A stretch of 64,000 nucleotides of DNA from NCBI GenBank assembly GCA_963971535.1, contig OZ020598.1:102053176-102117175 (forward strand). The letters are read 5' to 3'. The notes below the pieces were generated by a model. The model ran no database searches. It saw nothing but the letters and a program-made list of their open reading frames with translations, and was not told the origin of the DNA. The DNA comes from Notolepis coatsorum (Eukaryota; Chordata; Actinopteri; Aulopiformes; Paralepididae). The translations under genes were made by a program, and so were the position numbers. Below are positions 22,697 through 34,424 of this stretch, in pieces (position 1 is the first letter of the stretch; each line of letters begins with the position of its first letter).

Positions 22697-25600
22697 ATAG
22701 AGATGTGCAGTTTACACAATCAAAGGTGATATCGGGCAGCGATGGTCGCTATATTCTCGTTCAGGGACACCTGTTTAATATACCGGTGGTACTGGCATGT
22801 GTCTACGCTCCTAACTGGGACAATGCTAAATTTTTTCGTGATTTGTTTTCTCTGCTTCCAGACTTGAATAGTCATCACTTGATTTTGGGGGGAGATCTAA
22901 ATACAGTCCTATATCCCCTGCTGGACAGATCCAGAACAACACCTGGAACATTGAGTAAATCAGCAGAGACTATTAATGCTTTTCTACAGGCATACGGAGT
23001 GATTGACGCATGGAGGTACAAACACCCAGGGTCCAGACAATATAGCTTCTTCTCAGCAGCACATCAGTCCTATAGCAGGATTGATTATCTTCTACTCGAT
23101 AAAAGGCTCCTCCCATTTCTTAAGTCAAGCGATTGTGAGAGTATTGTTATCTCAGATCACGGCCCAGTTACAATGGCACTGGGATTTCCAAATAATGAAC
23201 CCCCACAAAGAATATGGCGGCTGAACTCATGCTTATTGTCGAATGAAAAGTTTGTTGATTTTATTAACTTCCAAATAGATTTTTTCATAGAAACTAACAA
23301 ACATCCGGACACAAGCCACTGTAACTTCTGGGAAGCGATGAAAGCATACTTGCGGGGCCAGATAATATCTTTTAATGCCGGTCTGAATAAGAGACGCACA
23401 ACGCGCCTTAATGAACTGACCTCGCTATTAAAAGATATTGACCATAAACACTCAGCCTCACCATCCACTGACCTCTACAAGGAGAGAATTACTCTGCAGA
23501 CAGAATTTGACATCCTGTCCACTGTGGCAGTGGAGGAGCTTCATCTTAGATCTCGCCAGGAGTTTTATGAACATGGGGAACGAGCTAGCAAATTGCTATG
23601 TCACCAGCTAAGACAGTCTGCAGAGGCCGGACTTATTGCCGAGATTGACACTTCAGATGGAATAGCTACCGATCAAAAAATCATCAACAACCAATTTAAG
23701 GAGTTCTATGAGACCCTTTACACCTCTGAGAAGAGGGAGGATATACAGATGGCGCAGTTTCTCGATGATCTTGATTTGCAGACCTTAAGTGACCAGGATA
23801 GGTCTGATCTTGACCGCAATATCTCTGTGGCTGAAATTGATCGAGCTATCAGGAAGATGAAGGGTGGCAAAGCCCCAGGGCCGGACGGCTTCCCAATAGA
23901 ATTTTTTAAAACATTCTCTCTCAAACTAATTCCTATTTTAAAAGATGTATATGCAGAGGCACTGGAACGGGAGTCACTCCCACCCACAATGACGCAGGCC
24001 ACAATTTCAGTCCTTCTTAAAAAAGGAAAAGACCCTCTGAAGTGTGAATCATATCGGCCAATCAGTTTGCTTTGCTGCGATTATAAGATTTTAACTAAAG
24101 TTTTAGCCAGTAGACTGGAGTCAGTTATCCATACAGTGGTACACCCGGATCAAACAGGCTTTATTCTGGAGTGTCAGCTCTTTGGTAACATACGTAGGCT
24201 GTTCAATATCATATACTCTCCTGAAGCCCCGCCCACAGCAGAGGTTCTGTTATCTCTCGATGCTCAGAAAGCATTTGATCGCATTGAATATGAATATCTT
24301 TTCACAACTCTAGAGAGGTTTGGGTTTGGGCCCATTTTTCGCGCTTGGATTAGGGTCTTGTATGTTTCACCACAGGCCTCGGTCCGAACCAATAAGACTA
24401 TTTCCAAATACTTTCAGATAGGGAGGGGCACTAGACAGGGTTGCGGATTGAGTCCCTTATTGTTCGATCTCGCCATTGAACCACTGGCGGTCGCTCTGAG
24501 GAGTGATGCGGGCCTCGCAGGTATCTCTAGGGGCGGCCAAACACATATACTATCACTTTATGCAGATGACCTGATCCTGTACCTGTCCGATCCCCATGTT
24601 TCCATCCCGAAGGCACTGGATATTATCTCAAACTTTGGCAAGTTCTCAGGATACAAAATTAACGTCTCTAAGAGCCTGTTGTTTCCGGTTAATGATTTAG
24701 CTCGAAAGATGTTGTTCGGGGCATACCCACTGAAGATAATATCTGAGTCTTTTACATACCTGGGAGTGACTGTGGCACGCAAGTATAGGGATTTATTTAA
24801 GCTAAACCTTAAACCAGCCCTGGATAAGGCTAAACAAGATCTTGCTCGCTGGTCAACACTTCCCCTATCACTAGCCGGCAGGATTAACTCAATTAAGATG
24901 ACAATTATGCCCAGGTTCCTATTTTTGTTTCAAACAGTGCCCATCTTTATCCCCAAATCCTTTTTCAAAGAATTAGACAAATTTATTACAACCTTTATCT
25001 GGAATAAGACCACCCCGCGTATTAGAAGGGCATTCCTGGAAAGACCGAAAGAGGATGGAGGATTAGCACTCCCAAATTTTCTACAATTCTATTGGGCGGC
25101 AAACATCCACAAATTGACATATTGGATGGCTGCATCACATGGGGGAGGCGGAATGGTGTGGGTTGACATGGAACAACACTCCGCCCACCCGGTATCGCTA
25201 TCCTCACTAGTGTGTGCTCCACTGCCACTCAGTAAAAAGCGCCTCACAAATAACCCCATGGTGATTGGCTCACTCCGTATATGGGCACAGTTTAGGACTC
25301 ACTTTAAATATAAACAAGCCTCACCCTATCTCCCAATTGCATCTAATGCACTTTTTACGCCCTCACTCATGGATGCAGCATTCAAGACATGGGCCAGAAA
25401 GGGGCTAAAGAAGGTGAAGGACCTGTTTAAAGAAGGGCTTTTCATGTCCTTTGAACAGTTGGTAGGTGGGTATGACATCCCCCGCTCACATTTCTTTAGA
25501 TATCTACAGGTGCGGGGTTTTGTAAAGAAATATTTTGCTTCTTTTCCTGTACTTCAACCAGACAGGTGGCTGGATAAGTGGCTGGAGGGAGACCCCAAAC

Positions 25601-26268
25601 AAAAGAGGATAGTGAGTTCACTATACAGGGATATCCAAGAGATGGCATCCCCATCACTGGACCGTATTAGGGAGTCATGGGGTAAGGATATGGGACTTGA
25701 AATCCCTGAAGATTCTTGGCAATTGGCAATTAAAAGAATACATTCATCATCTGTCTGCATCAGACATGGATTACTCCAATTTAAGGTATTTCATAGACTA
25801 CACCTCTCTAAGAGCAGACTTGCCGAGATCTACCCGGATGTGGATCCGACCTGCCCCAGGTGCCATCAGGCTCCAGCCACTCTCTGCCATATGTTCTGGT
25901 CATGCCCATCACTATCCCGATTCTGGCTTTCTGTTTTTGAAACATTTTCATTCATGTGTGACAGGGAGATCAGCCCCAACCACTTGGTTGCAGTTTTTGG
26001 AGTGCTCCCTGGCGAAATCAGGGTATCTGTCGCTCAAACAGATGCTGTGGCCTTCTCCTCTTTGTTGGCTAGATGCCTTATTTTGCTTAATTGGAAGTCA
26101 GCCATCCCTCCATCACATCGACGCTGGGTCGAAGATGTGATGGCACACCTAAAACTTGAGAGACTTAAATACTCCACCAGGGGCTCTACCCAGAAATTCT
26201 TCCAAGTTTGGCAGCCATTTCTGGATTATTTCAATCTAAAATTCCCGGCAGAGGATGCTCAGGCATAG
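22697..26268 (+). CDS. L1-clade ORF2 protein: endonuclease (part) and reverse transcriptase
   Basis: Open for about 1187 codons from the in-frame GTG at 22705, although the true start codon lies on the inverted segment. Order: remainder of the AP endonuclease with GGDLN (residue ~62), RIDYLL (~128) and SDH (~150); RT with KAPGPDGFP, motif A DAQKAFDR (~518), motif B GTRQGCGLSPLLF, YADD (~618), GYKINVSKS and FTYLG; then a C-terminal domain with a CxxC...HxxxxC knuckle (CPRCHQ, CHMFWSC, ~1050). With the ~90 residues on the inverted part the length would be near 1275, usual for L1. All catalytic motifs are present and no stop interrupts the frame, so the insertion is probably young. Without its own start and endonuclease N-terminus it should be non-autonomous. 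Fish L1 or Tx1-type group; I cannot separate these by eye. Confidence 0.92.
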
Positions 26269-26484
26269 GATAGGCAATTTCTATATGGCAAGTGACAACC
26301 TCTATGGGAACAATGCAATTTTCTTTGATTATTTTTACTATTTTTATTTTATTTTTGTCTACTTTATTTTTCATTTATTTTAGGTATTGTGTGGTTATAT
26401 GTAGTCATGTATTGTATGTATGTTTGTACGTATGTATATAATGTTGTTGAATGTTTAAAAAACCAATAAAAACAATTTAAATAG
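26269..26484 (+). other. L1 3' UTR and A-rich tail
   Basis: T-rich 3' UTR with repeated tatttt, a gtatgtatgtttgtacgtat stretch and a final accaataaaaacaatttaaa. It ends directly at the right 13-bp target duplication. Confidence 0.7.
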
Positions 26485-26589
26485 TAAAGAGATCCAAAGT
26501 CTTATCTGGTCATCTAACCACCAACTGTCTCCCAAAACGCTTTGATCAGCAGCTGAACCCACACTCTGCTCCAAAAGCTTCCTACACGA

Positions 26590-26722
26590 TGTTATTGCAT
26601 TGCTCATTTCATTTCATTTCATTTCAAACCTTTATTTATACTCGTGAAAGCACTGAGGTTTCCCTCATTTACAGTGATGACGAGTTAACAAAGGACACAA
26701 ATATCATAACAGTTATTAATTA
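26590..26722 (-). mobile_element. LINE/SINE tail fragment, antisense, target of the BEL insertion
   Basis: A tcatttcatttcatttcatt pentanucleotide run leads into caaacctttatttata, then cactgaggtttccctcattt and acagtgatgacgag. This is the teleost tail type 'taaataaaggtttg' read backwards. The sequence is broken at 26727 by the outer BEL element and seems to resume at 45006. Confidence 0.5.
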
Positions 26723-26727
26723 CAATG

Positions 26728-28063
26728 TGTAACTGAGGGGTACAATTCCCTGACTGTATTGAATAAGTATGGTATCATTAAACCACTACTGAGTTATGTA
26801 CATTACTACTGGCCATACAGTACACATGTATATGAGATGAACACCCACACAATAACATGGCTTAACAAGGAAAGTACTGTTTGTAATATTTATTAGAAGA
26901 GCACCAAGATTATCTTACATTTATTAAGAATTAGAGTTGCGCTTGTAAGGCGAAGAATGTGCATAAATAGGTCAAGAGCGTAAGTCCATGAGCATATTAC
27001 GAAGGGGATATTTAATGCCACCTGTAGCATAATAATTATATAAGGTACACTCGTAGGTCAGCTGGAGATACTAGGGGGGTTCCCTCCGGTTGTAAGCCAG
27101 CAGGGGAGAGGATTTGTCCGTAGCAAAAGTCTGGATCAACGAGGAATAAGGAGACTCCAGGTACAGGAGACGGTGCAATAATCCCTTGATCCGTAGACAA
27201 AGCAACAGCTATTCTCCGGTATGCACTGCCGCATGGATGAAAGCTAGCCAGCTAGAGGCGGGCTCGACGGTGCTCCTCACAGGGTAAATCCCACACGGTA
27301 GTGGGGGTAGACGATTCTCTGCTCCAGCAGCCACAGGACCAAAGCAATATAATCCAGCCGAAAAGGGCTCTGTAGTCGTCGGTGTAGGTTATCCAGTGTA
27401 CATATCCACACGGTTCTCGTCTAGGGCTCCTCGGATGACGGCACAAGGTTAGGCCGCCCAGCCTGGATAAGCACACTAGCTCGGTACGATGAAACGTTGG
27501 TAATGCTGGTCACTGTAGAACGGTAGCCGCACGATACACTATACATAATAGACTATTACTTAATAATAGAATAGGTCGAACTCGACGATACAGCGTTAAA
27601 CTCTGACACTTCAGCTATCAATTCGCACGCGGTCTCAAGGCTCTATTTCGAGGCAAAACGGGCCCACTTCACAGCACGTTGTATCGTGGTGAAGGCTTCA
27701 ACTTATTGGGGTAACACATTTCGGGTAACTAACTGCTGTATCCACCGGCAACATATTTATACGTAAAGGGGAATAATCTAATGCCAGCCTTATTTCTGTC
27801 TCATATTACTGCGCAAATCTGGGCATGTTGAGACATGTCTTAGCGGTGACTTTGAACTAGACATTGGGGGTATGGCCGTGGCGCCTAGGGGGTTGCTGTC
27901 CAATAGGAGAACGAATATTATGGTCTGGCCTGTACTAGGTAAAGGGATATTCCGTGTATATGTACAAAGAATATACAAGGGATATCAGACGATATACAAA
28001 TACTATACAATATATCTCAAGTAATAAATATATATATTCGGTTTAATCTGACCCTTTGTAACA
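26728..28063 (-). repeat. 3' LTR of the outer BEL element
   Basis: 1336 bp. Termini on the plus strand are tgtaactgagg and tttgtaaca, i.e. TGTTACAAA...CAGTTACA on the element strand. It lacks a 10-bp ctcagagtcc present in the partner LTR at 44185 and has 4 bp extra in the cagcctggataagc text near 27463. Confidence 0.93.
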
Positions 28064-28158
28064 GCCGCCTCCTAATTAGTCCGCACCTAATTAGATAAGC
28101 AGAGACAGATTAACCGCACTGTCCACTACTCAATGTCCGTTGTGAGGAGTAGGGCAAT
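28064..28158 (-). other. 3' untranslated segment and polypurine region of the outer BEL element
   Basis: Between the pol stop and the 3' LTR. On the element strand it ends ctaattaggaggcggc immediately before TGTTAC, a purine-rich tract matching the tract before the inner element's 3' LTR. Confidence 0.6.
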
Positions 28159-31100
28159 TCACAAAGTCAGGGGGTCATGGTCGTCATTAAGAGAGTCGGG
28201 GAGCCTTGGCAACTCTATCAGCCTCGCCACGGGTCGGGTGTATGTCCGCCCCTGGACGAGCACTTCTGCCGCTCTGACCTTTCCGTCGGCACCAGTGATC
28301 ACTTTGCTTATGCGGCCGGCCGGCCACATAGCTCGGGGTAGTGACTGGTCGATAATCATGACGACTGTGCCCTCCGTCAAATTGTCTCTTTCTTTCACCC
28401 ATTTCTGGCGGGTCTGTAGAGACGGTAGATAGTGGAGGAGGAAACTGTTCCAAAACTTGTCAGCCAATACTTGACTGTACCTCCACATTCTTCGGCCGTT
28501 CACTTCCTCAGGTCTGTACACTGTCTGTGGGAGCGCGGGGTCCAGCCGCTCCATCAAGAGAGTGTTGGGGGTGACTGGATCGACATCTGCTACATCACTT
28601 GAGACGTAACCGAGGGGCTTTGAGTTCAATACTCCCTCGATCTCTGTGAGGACTGTCGTGAGGACTTCTTCCGCCACGGTCTGGGCCCCAAGCATGGCGT
28701 ACAGGGCTGTCTTTATTGAACGTACTTCTCGTTCCCAAGTTCCCCCGAAGTGAGGTGCATTCGGGGGGTTAAACTGGAAATCAATCTGAGAGGGAGCGAG
28801 GTGGGTCTTAAGTTCTGGTCCCATAGCTTGGAAGCTCTCTCTCAGCTCTCTTTCTCCGCCTTTGAAGTTTGTCCCGTGATCAGACAATAATATAGACGGT
28901 TTTCCTTTCCGCGCTGTGAATCTCCGGAAGGCCATAAGGAATGAGTCCGTACTCATGGTTGGAAGGAGTTCTATGTGTATCGCTCGGGTGGTCATGCATT
29001 TGAATACAATACCCCACCGCTTCTCCGTCCCTCTTCCTTTCTTCACATACAGCGGGCCGAAACAGTCCATACCGGTGGAGTGAAAGGGCTTGTCGCCGAG
29101 TCGGAGGCGACAGGGGGGTAGGTCAGCCATCCGGGGTATACTGGGCTGTGCTCGCCACTTGCGACAGTCTAGACAGGTCCGCTGGAAGCGTCGTACTGCT
29201 TCTCTTCCTTGCAGTATCCAATAGCGACGTCTGATCTCCGCGAAGACTCTCTCTGCCCCGGCGTGGTGCACGTCCTCGTCGTATTTCTTTATGATGAGCT
29301 CTGTGACCTTGTGTCGGCTGTTTAAGACTATCGGGAACTTGACGTCATCCGTTAAGTCTGGGGCCCTCCTCAGACGACCACCCACTCTGATGAGATTATG
29401 GGCGTCGCTCTCAGGGGCCAAGTGGAGCAGTCTGCTGTCTGACGGGACTGGCTTTGATCCCTGCAGACAGTCTAGCTCGTCGGGGAACGAGTCTCTTTGG
29501 GCTCGCTGTAGCAGAAGGAGTTCTGCTTCTTCGTAGTTAGCTGCATTAATGTCAGTAGTGGAGGGAACCTCAGGGTGGTGCCACAGGAATGTCTTTAACT
29601 GCGCACTCTCAAGGGTGGGGCAGTCGTCTATGTTGGGATCTGTGGGGACTGGTGTGTGTGTCAACCCACAGAACATAGATTTCTTCATCTCTGCCTCCTC
29701 TTTACTAGCCTCCCGTGGGGTGGGTGTAGGCCACTCTTCTTCCGGGAGCTTGAGGAACTCTGGACCGTCACTATAGAGATTGTGACGTGTGAGGTCATCC
29801 AGGGACATTCCCCGTGTGATGACGTCTGCTGGGTTCTGTTTTGTGTCCACATACCTCCAGCATGCTGCTTCTGTTAAATCTTGGATCTCTGTGATTCTGA
29901 CTCCCACGAAGACCTTGTATCTACACGAATCGGACTGGATCCATGTGAGTACGGTCATGGAGTCTGACCACAGGATTGTTCTTTGCACCGGGATGGTGAG
30001 TTCACGTTGGATTAACGTGGCGAGTTGCGCTCCTACTAGGGCTGCGCAGAGCTCTAGACGCGGGATCGATTGTTGCTTGCGGGGGGCTATTCTTGAGCGA
30101 GCCAGGATGAAGGCAGTATGTATTTCTCCTCCCTCCTCTCGGGCCCGCAAGTAGGCCACCGAACCGTAGGCTACTTCGGAGGCGTCGCTGAAGACGTGCA
30201 GGTCCATCTGACACGTCTCCAGCCGCACTGTGGGTGGGAAGTAGCTGCGGCGTATGTTGACACCTGGGAGCGAGCTGAGTTCTGTCTCCCACTCTCTCCA
30301 TGTGGAGGCAAGGTGGTCGGGTATGGGGTCGTCCCAGCCCTGGTCCTTGTCCCATAGCGCTCGTACAATCATCTTTGCCCTGGTGGTGTAAGGTAGAATA
30401 CATCCCAACGGGTCATATTGTCTGGCGAGTGTTCTGTATACCCTCCGTCTTGTGGTCGGTAGTGAAGTCGACCTTCCCTGCTCCTTGGTCAGGGGTGTGT
30501 GTCTATAATGGAGCGAGTCTGTTTTGAAACGCCAGACCAGTCCCAATGTCATTTCTTGGGCTTCACCTGGGATGGTCGCCATCCAGGTCTCGCTGCTTGC
30601 TGCCTTGTCCTCTGGGGAGAGGCTGCGCAATACTTGAGGGTCGCTGCTGGCCCACTGCCGGAGATCAAAGCCGCCTTTGATCAGGGAGGCGCGGAGCTTG
30701 AGTAGGAGGGCCTCGGCCTCTTCTGGCGTCGAGACGCTTTGCAGACAGTTGTCCACGTAGAAACTCTTTTCTACACTTTGTCGGACCTCCTCATCAGCTG
30801 CTGGGTCCTCTGCGACGTGTTTTTGCAGTGCGAACGTAGCACAGCATGTGCTGCATGTGGTTCCGAAAGGGAGGACTTCCCATTGATAGATGGATGGTTG
30901 CTCATCCCCGATCCTCTGTCTCCATAAGAACCGCAGCAGGGGCTTGTCCTCTTCCACTAGTCGCACCTGCAGGAACATCCCTTTGATGTCGCCGCTGATG
31001 GCCACCTTGTTCTGGCGGAAACGTAGCAACACGCCTAGTAGAGAGGGGCCGAGTGTTGGGCCGGGCAGGAGCTCTTTATTCAGATTTTGTGATCCGATCT

Positions 31101-31767
31101 GGTAGCTGCAGTTAAACACAATACGATCCTTGCCGTTGTGGTGGACCTTGTGGTGGGGCACGTACCATGATTCGGTCGTCTGATTGGCCTCTTTAATGTC
31201 AATTCTCTTTATGTGTCCCGCTGTGATTAGCTTGTCAATCTCAGCGCGGTACACAGTAGCTTGAGCGGGGTCTCTGGCTAGGCACCGCTCTGTGTTCAGT
31301 AGATACCGCTCCGTCGCTTCTTTTGGGGCGTGGAAGGTAGGCATACCCTCTCGCCTCAGGAGTGGAGTTGCGTATCTCATCACTCCGTTGACTTTGACTC
31401 TCTTTGTCCCCTGCTCGAGGAGGGCTATGGCGTAAATGTCTTCGTTCTTAAAGGGCATTGTCTCTAGTGTCCATAGCCTCTCGACGTGCTGTAAGAGGGC
31501 GGTGTCTTCTTCTGTCACTCTGGAGTGGAGGCAGCGAGTGGCTGCTGTTCGGTTGGGAGACCTGGAGAGGGGGCCTTGTAGTGTCCATCCTAGGCGGGTC
31601 TCGACTGCTGCTGGACAGCCTCTGGGCCCAGTGTGGACCCGGTCCATCGGGACGATGAGGTGTGCGTGGTCGGATCCTATGAGCAGGGTCGGGGTGGCGC
31701 TGTCTATGAGCGGTATAGGTAGTTGACGCAGGTGCACGTACTTGTCCATCAGCTTGGCGATGGGGTA
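28159..31767 (-). pseudogene. Outer BEL pol: RT, RNase H, integrase (separated from gag by nested insertion)
   Basis: Open for about 1200 codons on the minus strand, from the insertion point (YPIAKLMDKYV) to a stop near 28159. Counted from the ATG at 31749: RT with DIKGMFLQVRL (~251), LPFGTTCSTCCATFALQ and YVDN (~329, the BEL version of YxDD); RNase H with HVFSDASE (~517), RLELCAAL and WSDSMTVL; integrase zinc-binding part with HHAGAERV (~826) and CLDC; catalytic core with DCFGPL (~894), SDHGTNF (~955) and HFGGTWEREVRS (~1005, the E); then a C-terminal domain of the DUF5641 kind (VLADKFWNSFL, ERDNLTEGTVVMI). All key residues are present. The frame is continuous with the gag half across the duplicated GGGTA. 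Non-functional only because the inner element interrupts it. Confidence 0.93.
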
Positions 31768-33108
31768 TGTTACAAAGGATCAGATTAAACCGAATATATA
31801 TATTTATTTATTGATATATATTGCATAGTATTTGTATATCGTTTGATATCCCCTGTATATTCCTTGTACATATACACGGAATATCCCTTTAGCCCAGACC
31901 ATAATATTTCATTCTCCTATTGGACAGCGGTCCACCGGCGCCAGGGACCGGCCTCCGGAGTCAGGTTCAAAGTCACCGCCAAGACGTGTCTGGACATGCC
32001 CGGCCTAGCCCAGGGATACGCGACAGAAATGAGATTGGCACTAGTTTGTTCACCGTGCGTATAAATACGGCGCAGGTGAATATAGAAGCCCCTTAGCCCC
32101 TTAGTATGTTACCAATAAGTTGAAGCCTCACCCACGATACAACGTGCGGTGAAGTATGGCCTGTTTGGCCCCAGAATAGAGCATTGAGACCGCGTGCAAA
32201 TTAATAACTGAATTGTCAGAGTTTGGCGCTATACCGTCGAGTGCGACATATTTCTATTAAGTCAATAATAGTCTATTTGTGTATAGTGTATCGTGCGGTT
32301 AAAGTTCTACAGTGACCGGCATCTCCAACGCTTCCTCGTATTAGCTAGAGTTCTTATCCAGGCTGGGCTGACCACATGGCGCTTTCACCCGAGGAGACCT
32401 AGACGAGAACCGTGTGGACATGTACACTGGATTAATCTACCCGACGACTACATAGCCTTTGCGGCTGGAATATATTTGCTTTGGTCCTGTGATTTATGGA
32501 GCGGATAATCGTCGACGCCTGCACGTGTTGGATTTACCCCGCGAGGAGTCAAGTCGAGTTGGCGCCTCAGAGAGCCTGAGGCCGACTAGCTTTCTTCACT
32601 GTGGAGCTACAGTCCACGGAGAACAGCTGTATTCGTCTGTGGATCAAGAGGCTATTGCACCGGCTCCTGTACCTGGAGTCTCCTTAGTCATCGTTGACCA
32701 GACTTTCTACTACCGACATATCTTCTACCCCTGCTGGCTTACAACCAGGGGGACCCTTCCAGTATCTCCCGCTATATTACTGGTGTACCATAGATATAAT
32801 TCCCTAAGATTCAGGTTGTATAATTACCTCCTGCGTAACCAGAGAATGGACATTCATTGTTGATTTGCCTACGCACATTCCTTTGCCTTACAAGTGCATT
32901 CAAAGAATAATGTAAAGTATATTATGTACCCTTTGCTCCATTAAATACTTGATTATACCTTTGTGTGGAACCGGTTTCATTGTGAGAAGTGTTCATCATA
33001 TTCATATATCGTGTACTGTATGGCCAGTAATTAAAGTACATAAAGCGGTAGTGGTTTAATGATACCATACTTATCAATACAGTCAGGGAATTGTACCCCT
33101 CAGTTACA
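31768..33108 (+). repeat. 5' LTR of the inner BEL element
   Basis: Starts tgttacaaaggatcag, ends cccctcagttaca. TATAAATA at 32060-32067 is the likely core promoter, and an attaaa at about 32941-32946 could serve as poly(A) signal. The central part differs strongly from the outer element's LTR, while ends and coding region are very similar, so the two copies are different LTR subfamilies. Confidence 0.93.
32060..32067 (+). promoter_or_regulatory. TATA box in the inner BEL 5' LTR
   Basis: TATAAATA in the context cgtataaatacggcg. The same box is present in the 3' LTR near 39769, and as tatttatacg on the opposite strand in both outer-element LTRs, so it is conserved across subfamilies. Confidence 0.6.
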
Positions 33109-33110
33109 AT

Positions 33111-33126
33111 TGGTCCTTCGAGCCGG
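33111..33126 (+). promoter_or_regulatory. Primer binding site of the inner BEL element
   Basis: TGGTCCTTCGAGCCGG begins two bases after the 5' LTR. An identical site occurs in the outer element (43642-43657, minus). I do not assign the tRNA. Confidence 0.8.
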
Positions 33127-33152
33127 AGGGTAACTAGTGTAATATTAATATA

Positions 33153-34424
33153 GTGGTATTAATATTGACATGGCCTATGATGAACACTCCACAAAACGGT
33201 TCTCCTAAAGTAGATCGCCCGCAGCGTAGACGGCAGACACCTCAGTACTTAGAGGATTACGTTGCCAATATACTACCTAGCCTTCTACATACGGTAAACG
33301 CGGAAAAAGTAGAGAGTAAAATTATGTCCGACCCTATCGCCCAGGCTACCCCGCCAATAGAGGCCCTAGTGGGTTCTAACGTAACTGACCAAGCTCACGG
33401 TAGGGACCAGGAGGGACCTGACACGACTTTACCCCCCGCCAAGACCGAAGAAGTAGTCCCCGGAGAGCTCCAGGATAAAGACAGCTCTCCAGGGATGGAA
33501 CTCTACCCGCTACAAGAAGAGGAGAGCACCCCGGAGATGGATCTCCAGGACTCGCCACAGGAGAACAGATCTCCAACGAGTACTGCCAGGAGCGGATCAC
33601 CTCAACCAGCGTCTTCCCCTAGCGAGGCGGACAAGATGCAGGCACAGGCATTCCTCGCCAGCCTAGCAGCCTCAACAGAGCGCGATCGACTCCAAGCACA
33701 GACGCTTAGTGAGCGCGAACATTCTTCCATGGAAAGAGAACGCCTTCAAGCGCAGCAACGGAGCGACGAAGATCGTATACGCCTAGAGATTAGACGCCTT
33801 CAGACGGAAGAGAATATGGTAAGAGACCGGGCTGAAGCAGAGCGCGCCGCCGCCGAAGCCCAGCGCGCCGCTGCCGGTGCCCAAAGAGAAGCGGAGCGCG
33901 ACCTCGCTCTCACCAAGCGCGAAGCCGAGCGCGACCGATTACAAGCGCAGATAATGGAGCAGCTGATCGCCAGGGCAACACCCCCTCCCTCCGCACGGGG
34001 TTCCAGGGCCTCGTCAAGACACGGGTCAAGGGCACCCTCCCCTACCCGATCAAGCGACCCTGAGCCCGACCACCAGAGAGAGCCTATACCCCCCTCCGAA
34101 CTCCTTCCCCGACCGGTCCACGCGAGGACCAGCTACAAGGAAGAAACGGTCTACACTGCGGAGAGGCTAAATAGACGACTACAGGATCTAGAGGACCTGC
34201 CAGAGCAAGAAGAAGAGGGAGAGGAGGAGAGTCAAGCCCGACAGCAGCACAGAACTCCACAGGACCAGGAGGTCCAGTACAGCCCAGGCTCTACCCCCGC
34301 GGCTCTGCGCTACAGACCCCGACTCAATTCACGGGTGAGCTTGACGCACGACCAGCCCCGAGGAATAGCACCTGGATACGCGGGCCATGGTACCCAGCAG
34401 GTACCAGCCCACCAAGAGGCGTAA
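33153..34424 (+). pseudogene. Inner BEL gag N-terminal part, frameshifted at both ends
   Basis: Reads NGSPKVDRPQRRRQTP onward, matching the outer copy. The natural ATG at 33170 (ATGGCC) is one frame away because acaaaacgg carries one A more than the outer copy; the open frame therefore begins at an unrelated upstream GTG. The centre (about residues 175-290) is a highly charged coiled coil with ERDRLQAQ/EREHSSMERERLQAQ repeats, followed by an SR/RAPSP-rich linker. The last ~40 residues are out of frame after a 1-base loss near 34316, and the gag body continues in the frame of the next entry. The coiled coil is shorter than in the outer copy. Role in the family: particle assembly. Confidence 0.85.

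Larger units (their letters stand above)
21843..26497 (+). mobile_element. L1-clade LINE with inverted 5' segment (twin-priming structure)
   Basis: The 13-bp gtaaagagatcca occurs at 21843-21855 and 26485-26497 and bounds the element as a target-site duplication. Immediately inside the left copy the L1 lies reversed (21856 to about 22330), carrying the first ~90 residues of ORF2 on the minus strand. From about 22692 the rest of ORF2 runs on the plus strand to 26268, followed by a 3' UTR with caataaaaac and a short A-rich end. The inverted part stops at ...AILIH and the sense part resumes at HRDVQF, sharing ttcat at the break. This is the arrangement made by twin priming during L1 integration. 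A different LINE tail sits between the halves at 22335-22672. Confidence 0.85.

Noticed and set aside
33376..33600. Minus frames within BEL gag and pol on both copies
   Set aside because: Antisense shadows of long coding frames; no motif.
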